DNA of 6,735 bases from Candidatus Bathyarchaeota archaeon (lineage in GTDB: Archaea; Thermoproteota; Bathyarchaeia; EX4484-135). Positions 1 through 5,547 of the stretch are shown here, one piece after another (position 1 is the first letter of the stretch; every line of letters starts with the position of its first letter). Position numbers and translations under genes: made by a program. The notes beneath the pieces are model-generated. The model had not been told where the DNA came from. It made no database searches and saw nothing but the letters and a program-made list of their open reading frames with translations. The stretch covers positions 1-6,735 of the forward strand of contig DQYM01000141.1 of assembly GCA_011040545.1 (NCBI GenBank), read 5' to 3'.

Positions 1-251
1 CGTTTGTAAGCTTCAATGTAGCCACAGCCCTGGCAGACTAATATCAGGATGCGATCTCCTTCCTCAAATAAGCCAGAAGCAATATCCCTGATGCCGAGGA
101 AGCTACGGACTACCTCTGGTATCCTTATGGTTACCTCAGCCCCCTTCATATCCCCACCGCACTTAGGGCACTTAGCCTCCAAGTCCTCCACCAGGCCATC
201 GGGCAGGCTAGGTGCTATATTTATTTTCCACAGGCACCTTAGCATAGCCAC
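1..251 (-). CDS. Zinc-ribbon protein of unknown function, C-terminus cut off by window start
   Basis: I do not recognise this protein; the gene runs off the left edge, so about 83 residues are visible from the GTG at 251 (81 from the ATG at 245, which is equally possible). Numbered from the ATG, the first cysteine pair is CPKC at 26-29 and the second is CQGC at 71-74. A 40-residue insert between them contains IRIPEVVRSFLGI and a hydrophobic strand (RILILV). The spacing suggests a zinc finger split by an inserted strand-helix element, with unseen sequence after it. A further Cys at residue 4 stands alone. It begins 9 nt after the stop of L32e, in the same frame, with no room for a TATA box, so it is probably cotranscribed with L32e. 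A link to translation is only suggested by that position. Confidence is high that it codes, low on role. Confidence 0.7.
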   Translation of the reverse strand, partial: MAMLRCLWKINIAPSLPDGLVEDLEAKCPKCGGDMKGAEVTIRIPEVVRSFLGIRDIASGLFEEGDRILILVCQGCGYIEAYK

Positions 252-260
252 GTGCTGACC

Positions 261-722
261 CTACTCTGCTTCTCCCCCTTCCTCTTCTTCCTCCTCTAAT
301 CGCTCCTCTTCCTCAGGCATTGGGTTAAGCACGTATATGCCTAGCTCCCTTGCCCTCTCCATTATGTCCTTCCTCTTCCTACGCCCAACCGTATGGGCTA
401 TCCTAGCTGCCTCCTTCGCTGGATCTAGGCGCTCAAGCTCCTCTACGTTATGCACTAAAACCTCCCTGTAGCCAGATGGGTGAAGCCCCCTAGCCTCAGA
501 GGGGCCCCTGTAGCCTACCTTCACTATGGCTGGCCATCCCTTCTTCTGGAGCCTCATCTTGCTATCCATGCCCCTTGGCTTACGCCAGCTCTCCCTAACA
601 CGCACGTATCGCCAGCTCTCCTGCCTTACGAAATCTGGCTTCTTGGCCTTCACACGGGCCCTCTTTTCCACTAGCTCCCTAAATGGCCCCCTGGGCCTCA
701 CAGCCTCCCGCTCAGCGCTCAT
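261..722 (-). CDS. rpl32e: Large-subunit ribosomal protein L32e
   Basis: This 153-residue protein is a structural component of the archaeal 50S subunit, binding 23S rRNA. The family core is clear: a basic stretch with FVRQESWRYVRVRESWRKPR (about residues 31-50), then GMDSKMR, a KVGYRGPSEARGLHPSGYRE block (about 68-87) and a helix with HTVGRRKRKDIMERA (about 110-124). After the conserved end at about residue 134 there is an acidic tail with 12 Glu in its last 18 residues, an odd addition for an rRNA-binding protein. The reading frame is open to 788, but I start at the ATG at 722. A TATA box centred near 750 lies 28-29 nt upstream of it, which fits a leaderless message and puts the longer starts before the transcription start. 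No other ribosomal protein gene is visible nearby; the unknown zinc-ribbon gene follows after 9 nt. Confidence 0.96.
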   Translation of the reverse strand: MSAEREAVRPRGPFRELVEKRARVKAKKPDFVRQESWRYVRVRESWRKPRGMDSKMRLQKKGWPAIVKVGYRGPSEARGLHPSGYREVLVHNVEELERLDPAKEAARIAHTVGRRKRKDIMERARELGIYVLNPMPEEEERLEEEEEEGGEAE

Positions 723-743
723 GGCGTTAGGGAGGGCGTAGTG

Positions 744-757
744 CATTATATAAGCTC
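744..757 (-). promoter_or_regulatory. TATA promoter of the L32e gene (leaderless)
   Basis: On the minus strand the sequence reads AGAGCTTATATAATGC. TTATATAA is a strong archaeal TATA box centred at about 750. The A of its leading TTA is 29 nt from the ATG at 722, so transcription should start on or next to the A of the start codon. The 97-nt gap between 722 and 820 holds little else that I can identify. Confidence 0.75.
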
Positions 758-819
758 TGCTAAGCAGGATGGCACTACTAGAAGGCACTGCTTATGGCCT
801 ACTTAGCTTGCCCCTAGCC

Positions 820-1344
820 CTAGATGTAGCGGCGGCAGTTGTAGCAGTAGTACCGCCCATATTGAGGTATGTAGGTGGCTTCCCGCCCACAGTACGGGCA
901 CTTAACTGGCTGTGGTGGGGCTTCAGGCGGTGGAGGTGGGGGAGTTGGTGTTATCCTCTCGGTAGTTGGCTCAAGCTTGTAGTAAGTCTGTATCTGGTTG
1001 AGCAGGACGCTCCAGTAGTAATTGCTATCCTGGTTATCATAGAAGACCTGGCCCTCAACATAGGTTGGGTAGATGCTGTACGGCATGACCGCTATGTGGA
1101 ATAGTATGCCTTCCTCACGCTTAACTAGGTGCATGTCTATACCTGCCCCAGCTACTGCTGGCCCAGCGAAGAGTATGGCCCTGGCAACTGCCTCACGCAT
1201 TATGAGGCCCCTAATCCTTACTTCCTCAGCCGTTATGCTTGAGTGATCTACCCTACCACCATTATACCTTATGAGCTGCTCAAGCCACCTACCAAGGGCC
1301 TCTAGGTCCTCCACGCCCTTTATCATATAGGTGGCTTCAGGCAT
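820..1344 (-). CDS. Unknown protein with polyproline linker and C-terminal zinc ribbon
   Basis: I do not recognise this 174-residue protein. Residues 1-125 form a soluble alpha/beta-like domain (helix VEDLEALGRWLEQLIRY at 11-27, strand EEVRIRGLI at 40-48, later strand GILFHIAVMPY at 79-89), rich in Tyr after residue 90. A linker at 126-147 contains a run of six prolines (135-140). The C-terminus is a compact zinc ribbon with CPYC at 149-152 and CYNC at 167-170, ending three residues before the stop. There is no signal peptide or membrane helix. It diverges from the membrane-protein gene at 1418, and the two share one promoter region. A partner or regulator role towards that membrane protein is inferred from position only. 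The ATG at 1344 follows the TATA-like element by about 40 nt and has GGGAG directly upstream, so a short leader is likely. Confidence 0.82.
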   Translation of the reverse strand: MPEATYMIKGVEDLEALGRWLEQLIRYNGGRVDHSSITAEEVRIRGLIMREAVARAILFAGPAVAGAGIDMHLVKREEGILFHIAVMPYSIYPTYVEGQVFYDNQDSNYYWSVLLNQIQTYYKLEPTTERITPTPPPPPPEAPPQPVKCPYCGREATYIPQYGRYYCYNCRRYI

Positions 1345-1420
1345 TCTCCCATCTCCGCAATGCCTTGGGGCTAAGCCTTATATATCTTGTGGCCTGATAG
1401 CTGTCTGCGTGGGAGAAATG
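1342..1420. promoter_or_regulatory. Shared divergent promoter, nearly mirror-symmetric
   Basis: A single TATA element, TTATATATC at 1378-1386, is almost self-complementary and lies midway between the start codons of the genes at 1344 (minus) and 1418 (plus). The start regions are near-inverted copies: CATTCTCCCA at 1342-1351 and TGGGAGAAATG at 1410-1420, with an axis near 1381 that falls on the TATA box. Each predicted transcript would have a leader of about 8-11 nt carrying a GGGAG Shine-Dalgarno-like motif. On the plus side the TATA is preceded by GCTAAGCC, which recurs before the TATA at 5516. Confidence 0.7.
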
Positions 1421-1870
1421 GCCGTTGCAGCACCCCCACCAGGTAGGCCAGCTGCGCAGGAGGCACTGTCCTACGTGCGAATTGCGTCGATATTCTTCAT
1501 CATAGCATTCATCATATACCTGTTGCTCGGTGTCTGGGGCCTCATCACGTGGTTCACCTACTACGCCTGGTGGGCACCATGGATAGGATGGTATGCGCCC
1601 CTGATATGGCCCATTACGGAGCTCATCCTTGCCTTCCTAGCGCTGTTTGGCTACTTCTACGTTAGGTCCCGTATCTACATGCCACTACTTAGCGGTAATG
1701 TCCATGCTGCCCACTCCGCCTGCGTGGTAGGCATCGTCCTTGGCTTCATCTTCGGCCTCGTCATCGCTGGCATCCTGCTCATACTGGCCTACATGAAGCT
1801 CGGCGAGGCCGTAGCAGCTCCACCACCAGCTCCAGCTCCGCCCCCACCGCCACCTCCACCAGCTACCTAA
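1418..1870 (+). CDS. Small three-helix membrane protein with proline-rich tails
   Basis: I do not recognise this 150-residue protein. Three hydrophobic segments are evident at about residues 22-46, 59-83 and 101-126. The loop between the first two is packed with aromatics (TWFTYYAWWAPWIGWY), and a short basic loop (YVRSRIYM, 82-88) joins the second and third. By the positive-inside rule that basic loop would be cytoplasmic, placing the N-terminus inside and the proline tail outside; this is inference. Both ends carry the heptapeptide AVAAPPP (2-8 and 131-137), and the C-terminal tail includes eight consecutive prolines (141-148). I start at the ATG at 1418 rather than the upstream in-frame codon at 1331, because the TATA box at 1378 lies inside that longer frame and GGGAG precedes 1418. 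It diverges from the zinc-ribbon gene at 1344. Confidence 0.85.
   Translation: MAVAAPPPGRPAAQEALSYVRIASIFFIIAFIIYLLLGVWGLITWFTYYAWWAPWIGWYAPLIWPITELILAFLALFGYFYVRSRIYMPLLSGNVHAAHSACVVGIVLGFIFGLVIAGILLILAYMKLGEAVAAPPPAPAPPPPPPPPAT
1420..1829 (+). repeat. 23-nt imperfect direct repeat encoding the AVAAPPP ends
   Basis: The stretch 1420-1442 matches 1807-1829 at 20 of 23 positions. Both copies are in the same reading frame and encode AVAAPPP near the two ends of the membrane protein. The three differences are at third codon positions, so the peptide is kept although the DNA has drifted. Confidence 0.65.
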
Positions 1871-1890
1871 GCCAATGCTAAGAGGGAAAA

Positions 1891-1911
1891 CAATCTTTAT
1901 TTTCAATTATT
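1891..1911 (+). terminator. Possible T-rich terminator after the membrane-protein gene
   Basis: About 20 nt after the stop codon at 1868-1870 the sequence becomes AT-rich, with TCTTTATTTTC and then AATTATTAT, unlike the GC-rich surroundings. Archaeal RNA polymerase often terminates on U-rich tracts without a strong hairpin. I see no convincing stem here, so this is tentative. Confidence 0.4.
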
Positions 1912-1929
1912 ATGGCCTCCCCTCCTAGC

Positions 1930-1941
1930 GTTAAGCTTAAC
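1930..1941 (+). promoter_or_regulatory. Palindromic TATA-region element upstream of hutU
   Basis: GTTAAGCTTAAC is a perfect 12-nt inverted repeat centred at 1935.5, which is 27-28 nt before the hutU ATG at 1963. That is the distance at which the TATA box of a leaderless archaeal gene should lie. It may therefore be a weak TATA element, or an operator overlapping one. Its exact symmetry would suit a dimeric regulator that blocks TBP. Confidence 0.5.
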
Positions 1942-1962
1942 AGCCAGTAAGACCCCCATTTA

Positions 1963-3690
1963 ATGGGGCGTAGGAAGTTGGTTACCGTCCCAAAGAAGGG
2001 GAAGAAGGCCTCTAAGGAGGAAATACTTGAGAGCGTTAGGAAGCGTAAGGTGAAGTGCATAACTGGCCCAGAGCTCCACTGTAAGAACTGGCAGATTGAG
2101 GGTGCCCTCCGCATGCTATTTAATGTCGTGGATCCTGAGGTAGCTAAGGACCCCGATAACCTCATAGTCTACGGTGGCACCGGCAAGGCTGCCCGCAATT
2201 GGGAGTGCTTTGAGGCCATAGTTGAGGCCCTGTTAAACCTTGAGCCAGATGAAACGCTCCTGATACAGAGCGGTAAGCCAGTAGCCATATTCAAGACCCA
2301 CGAGTGGGCACCTAGGGTCCTCATAGCAAATAGCCTCCTCGTGCCAGCCTGGGCTACCTGGGATTACTTCCTTGAGCTTGAGCAGAAGGGCCTCATAATG
2401 TTCGGCCAGATGACGGCTGGCTCCTGGGCCTATATAGGCACGCAGGGCATACTCCAGGGCACCTATGAGACGCTCGCTGCCGTAGCCAAGAAGCACTTCG
2501 GTGGGACGCTGAGGGGTCGCTTCGTGCTTACGGCTGGCCTAGGCGAGATGGGAGGTGCTCAGCCGTTGGCAGTTACCATGAACGAGGGCGTTGCGCTCGT
2601 AGTAGAGGTCCGTGAGGAGGCCATAAGGCGTAGGATAAAGCACAAGTACCTACAGGAGTGGACGGACGACCTAGATGATGCCATAGGGGCCGTGCAGGTG
2701 GCCCTAGATGAGAAGGAGCCCTTCAGCATAGGCCTGCTTGGCAACGCAGCAGAGGTCCTACCTGAGCTGTACAAGCGTGGCATAATACCAGATGTCCTAA
2801 CGGACCAGACGGCAGCCCACGACCCACTTAGGGGCTACTACCCAGCTGGCCTAAGCCGTGAGGAAGCAGATGAGCTCCGTGAGGACGATCCAAAGCGCTA
2901 CCTTGAGCTCGCCTACGCAAGCATGAAGGAGCACGTTAAGACCATGGTCCTAATGAAGCGCAAGGGTGCTGTAACATTTGAGTATGGGAACAACATACGC
3001 CAGAGGGCCTACGAGGCTGGCCTTAAGAGCGCCTTTGAGTTCCCAGGCTTCGTCCAAGCGTACATAAGGCCTATGTTCTGCGAGGGGCGTGGGCCATTTA
3101 GGTGGACTAGCCTCGTTGGCGACCCAGAGGACATATATAAGCTAGATGATGTAATCCTAGATGTATTCTCATACAACGTGGAGCTCTGCCGTTGGATCCG
3201 CAAGGCCCGTGAGTTCGTGAAGTTCCAGGGCCTACCTGCCCGTGTATGCTGGCTTGGCTATGGCGAGAGGGCTAAGTTCGGCAAGATAATAAATGACATG
3301 GTTCGCTCAGGTGAGCTCTCTGGCCCAATATGGATTGGCCGAGACCACCTTGATGGTGGCTCAGTGGCCTCGCCTAGGCGTGAGACAGAGGGCATGAAGG
3401 ATGGCTCAGATGCCATAGCAGATTGGCCCATACTAAATGCGCTCCTAAATGCCGTGGCGGGTGCAACATGGGTTGCCGTCCACCACGGCGGTGGGGTTGG
3501 CATAGGCTATAGCATACATGCGGGCATGTGCTTAGTAGCAGATGGCACGAAGGAAGCTGAGAAGAGGCTTGAGAGGGTGCTTACTACTGACCCAGGATTA
3601 GCTATAGTAAGGCACGCAGATGCTGGATATGAAAAAGCCATAGAAATGGCCAAGAAGCATGGGATAAAGATGCCAATGCTAGGTAGATAA
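1963..3690 (+). CDS. hutU: Urocanate hydratase (urocanase)
   Basis: This 575-residue cytoplasmic enzyme converts urocanate to 4-imidazolone-5-propionate, the second step of histidine degradation, using tightly bound NAD+ as an electrophile. The signatures are all present: [12 protein letters not shown] at 69-80, the nucleotide-binding [14 protein letters not shown] at 190-203, and [16 protein letters not shown] at 281-296. The family signature [16 protein letters not shown] is at 421-436, with Cys429 matching the catalytic-site cysteine, and [15 protein letters not shown] is at 507-521. Length is close to the bacterial enzyme of roughly 555-560 residues; the excess lies mainly in a lysine-rich N-terminal extension. 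No histidine ammonia-lyase, imidazolonepropionase or formiminoglutamate gene lies in this window. The ATG is placed about 28 nt from the palindrome at 1930-1941, so the message is probably leaderless. The gene appears intact. Confidence 0.97.
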   Translation: MGRRKLVTVPKKGKKASKEEILESVRKRKVKCITGPELHCKNWQIEGALRMLFNVVDPEVAKDPDNLIVYGGTGKAARNWECFEAIVEALLNLEPDETLLIQSGKPVAIFKTHEWAPRVLIANSLLVPAWATWDYFLELEQKGLIMFGQMTAGSWAYIGTQGILQGTYETLAAVAKKHFGGTLRGRFVLTAGLGEMGGAQPLAVTMNEGVALVVEVREEAIRRRIKHKYLQEWTDDLDDAIGAVQVALDEKEPFSIGLLGNAAEVLPELYKRGIIPDVLTDQTAAHDPLRGYYPAGLSREEADELREDDPKRYLELAYASMKEHVKTMVLMKRKGAVTFEYGNNIRQRAYEAGLKSAFEFPGFVQAYIRPMFCEGRGPFRWTSLVGDPEDIYKLDDVILDVFSYNVELCRWIRKAREFVKFQGLPARVCWLGYGERAKFGKIINDMVRSGELSGPIWIGRDHLDGGSVASPRRETEGMKDGSDAIADWPILNALLNAVAGATWVAVHHGGGVGIGYSIHAGMCLVADGTKEAEKRLERVLTTDPGLAIVRHADAGYEKAIEMAKKHGIKMPMLGR

Positions 3691-3691
3691 T

Positions 3692-3712
3692 AGCTAAGGC
3701 CATAGCCTAGCT
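3692..3712. terminator. Hairpin between convergent hutU and THEP1 genes
   Basis: AGCTAAGGC (3692-3700) pairs with GCCTAGCT (3705-3712) around a CATA loop, leaving one bulged A. It lies directly after the hutU stop codon and 19 nt from the end of the convergent NTPase gene, so it could terminate or protect either transcript. There is no U-tract beside it, so the terminator role is an inference. Confidence 0.4.
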
Positions 3713-3731
3713 ACTCGGGTAGGTCGTGTGC

Positions 3732-4283
3732 TCAGGCTGCCCCTAGCATAGATGCTACTTGCTCTGGTAGCCTATCCCTATTCTGTAACGTTACGGTGAT
3801 TACCTCAATAGATGGATCCTCCCTTATGGCATTTAGTAGTGGCCCCCTGGCCCTGTAGTGTATCGTGCCTAACACGGGCTTCCCACTCTCAAGGGCCTCC
3901 CTAACGGCCCTCCTGAACTCAGCTGAGAATAGCTCCATGGGGCCTACCTCATCTATGACCACTATATCAGCATGCCCTATGGCCTCCCTTATGGCCCTAA
4001 CGCCCACGTTCTCCAGGTCGGCTAAGTTCACCCTATACTTGCCCAGCCTCGGCCCTACGGGCTGATTGATGTGTGCAAGCCAGCCCCTACGGCCAGTAGC
4101 GATGTCTATTATCTCAAAGCCCACACGCCTGCCTCCCTCACGGACCTCTCGGCTTACCATGCCCCCAACCCTAGCCCCCCTGGCCTTAAGGAGCTCTACT
4201 GCCCTTAGCAGCACTGTTGTCTTCCCAATGCCTGGCCTACCTGTTAAGAATACGGCCTTCCTACGAGCCCTACTCAAGGCCAA
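3732..4283 (-). CDS. THEP1-family nucleoside-triphosphatase
   Basis: This P-loop NTPase of the THEP1 family (related to human NTPCR) hydrolyses NTPs in vitro; its physiological substrate is unsettled. With the start used here it is 183 residues, within the family's usual length. The Walker A motif GRPGIGKT is at 15-22, the basic segment GGMVSREVREGGRRVGFEIID at 40-60 is characteristic, and the Walker B region is ADIVVIDEVGPMEL at 105-118, with Asp111 and Glu112. A family-typical LGTIHYR lies at 138-144. The frame is open to 4367, where an ATG at 4349 would overlap the divergent trm1 start. I prefer the TTG at 4283, which lies 29-30 nt downstream of the TATA-like TTTTTATC, giving a leaderless message; the TTG at 4277 is an alternative. 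The gene converges on hutU with a 41-nt gap. Confidence 0.93.
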   Translation of the reverse strand: MALSRARRKAVFLTGRPGIGKTTVLLRAVELLKARGARVGGMVSREVREGGRRVGFEIIDIATGRRGWLAHINQPVGPRLGKYRVNLADLENVGVRAIREAIGHADIVVIDEVGPMELFSAEFRRAVREALESGKPVLGTIHYRARGPLLNAIREDPSIEVITVTLQNRDRLPEQVASMLGAA

Positions 4284-4304
4284 CGCCCAAGTGCTTAGCA
4301 GGGC

Positions 4305-4319
4305 AGTAAGATAAAAACC
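4305..4319. promoter_or_regulatory. Shared TATA-like element between THEP1 NTPase and trm1
   Basis: TAAGATAAAAA at 4307-4317 is the only AT-rich stretch between the divergent genes. Read on the minus strand (TTTTTATCTTA) it lies 29-30 nt from the TTG at 4283. On the plus strand it lies about 36 nt from the ATG at 4348, implying a leader of about 8 nt. One element may serve both genes, as at 1378-1386. Confidence 0.55.
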
Positions 4320-4347
4320 AGCCTTGAACACTAGGGGCCTAGGGGCC

Positions 4348-5523
4348 ATGCTGGACCTAGAGCTCAAGGCCGTGAGGGAGGGGCTAGCAGATGTGCTAGT
4401 GCCAGCTGAGGAGGTTAGGGCACCTAGGAAGGCACCTGTATTCTACAACCCAAGGATGGCCTTGGCAAGGGATGTAGCTGTCCTAGCCCTAAGGGCTTAC
4501 TCAAGGCGCTTGGGGAGGGAGGCCAGGGCCTGTGAGCCCCTCTGCGGTTGTGGCGTAAGGGGAATCCGCTTTGCCCTAGAAGTGCCGAGCGTAGCTGAGG
4601 TAATCATGGGGGATCTAAATCCAAGGGCAGTAGAGCTATCTGAGCTTAATATAAAGCGCAATGGGCTTGAGGGGAAGGTAAGCGTTTCCCTTTCAGATGC
4701 CAACGTCCTCCTGACCTCTTACTCAGCCCCTGGGGCTAGGTTTGACTACGTGGATATAGATCCATTTGGCTCCCCAATGCCCTTTGTGGACTCAGCCGTT
4801 AGGGCGATAAGGGGTGGTGGCCTACTGGCCTTAACGGCCACGGATATGGCCCCCCTCTGTGGCGTCCACGTTAAAGCATGTATGAGGAAGTACGGGGCCT
4901 TCCCCATTAGGGTGAGGTATGCAAAGGAGGTAGCCGTTAGGATAATGATTGGAGCCCTTGCCCGTGTTGCCTCAGCCCATGAGGTCGGCATAAGGCCCCT
5001 CTTCAGCCATGCTACCGACCACTACGCTAGGGCCTACTGCCTGCTCCTAAAGGGACAGGGGAAGGCAAATGCAAGCATATCTATGCTAGGCTACATAGCT
5101 CACTGCCCTTCCTGCCGAGAGAGGGAGGTTATCAAGGGGCTGGCCGTTCCAATAGATGAGGAGTGCCCATCATGCGGTTCTAGGAGGCTCATATCAGGCC
5201 CCCTCTGGGTTGGCGAGCTATTTGATGAAGCATTTTGCAGCGAGGTCCTCAAGGAGGCCCAAGGTGCCCCCTGGATTGGGCGTAGGGCTAGGAAGCTAGT
5301 TGAGCTAGCCCTTGAGGAAGCTAGATCCCCACCAACTTACTACTCCCTACCAGCCCTATGTAAGGTGCTTAAGGTGAGCATACCGCCAGTTAGGGATGTC
5401 GTTGAGGCCCTAAGGGAGAGGGGCTGGATTGCCAGCAGGACGCACTTTGATACCCAGGCCGTGAAGACAAATGCGCCAGTTAAGGAGCTTGCCCACATTG
5501 TAAGAGAGCTAAGCCTTATATAA
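4348..5523 (+). CDS. trm1: tRNA (guanine26-N2)-dimethyltransferase Trm1
   Basis: This 391-residue enzyme transfers methyl groups from S-adenosylmethionine to N2 of G26 in tRNA, making m2G and m2,2G at the junction of the D and anticodon stems. The N-terminal part holds the SAM-binding Rossmann fold: FYNPRMALARD at 32-42, the glycine-rich EPLCGCGVRGIRF at 63-75 and the acidic strand end MGDLNPRAVELSELN at 87-101. The catalytic DIDPFGSP is at 136-143, followed by LTATDMAPLCG at 162-172. The C-terminal domain has a zinc-binding set, CPSC at 253-256 and CPSC at 273-276, then a winged-helix-like end. Length matches archaeal Trm1. The frame extends upstream to a TTG at 4324, but the ATG at 4348 begins the usual N-terminus and fits the promoter at 4307-4317. 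Its last codons contain the TATA box of the next gene. Confidence 0.96.
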   Translation: MLDLELKAVREGLADVLVPAEEVRAPRKAPVFYNPRMALARDVAVLALRAYSRRLGREARACEPLCGCGVRGIRFALEVPSVAEVIMGDLNPRAVELSELNIKRNGLEGKVSVSLSDANVLLTSYSAPGARFDYVDIDPFGSPMPFVDSAVRAIRGGGLLALTATDMAPLCGVHVKACMRKYGAFPIRVRYAKEVAVRIMIGALARVASAHEVGIRPLFSHATDHYARAYCLLLKGQGKANASISMLGYIAHCPSCREREVIKGLAVPIDEECPSCGSRRLISGPLWVGELFDEAFCSEVLKEAQGAPWIGRRARKLVELALEEARSPPTYYSLPALCKVLKVSIPPVRDVVEALRERGWIASRTHFDTQAVKTNAPVKELAHIVRELSLI

Positions 5524-5524
5524 A
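5508..5524 (+). promoter_or_regulatory. TATA promoter inside the end of trm1, for the gene at 5548
   Basis: GCTAAGCCTTATATA at 5508-5522 runs into AA, giving TTATATAAA as a strong TATA box. It overlaps the final codons of trm1 (CTT ATA TAA). The A of TTA at 5518 is exactly 30 nt before the TTG at 5548, so that start codon should be the transcript's first codon. The same 15 nt occur at 1370-1384. Confidence 0.75.
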
Positions 5525-5547
5525 ACTGGCCCCTTGGCTCCCCTGAG

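Noticed and set aside
723..788. Upstream extension of L32e to a start at 788.
   Set aside because: The extension contains the TATA box itself, does not resemble L32e N-termini, and is not needed since an ATG lies at leaderless distance.
769..1104. Plus-strand open frame of 111 codons over the zinc-ribbon gene.
   Set aside because: It lies antisense to the better-supported protein with paired cysteines, has composition typical of an antisense shadow (Trp and Val rich), and has no TATA box at the right distance.
1331..1417. Extension of the three-helix membrane protein to 1331.
   Set aside because: The added 29 residues overlap the divergent gene and contain the shared TATA box; the ATG at 1418 has a GGGAG motif at proper distance.
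1878..2165. Minus-strand open frame of 95 codons covering the hutU promoter and N-terminus.
   Set aside because: Antisense to the clear urocanase start, with no recognisable motifs or promoter.
4284..4367. Upstream extension of the NTPase to starts at 4349 or 4367.
   Set aside because: It would overlap the divergent trm1 start and read through the only promoter-like element; THEP1 proteins normally begin just before the Walker A motif.
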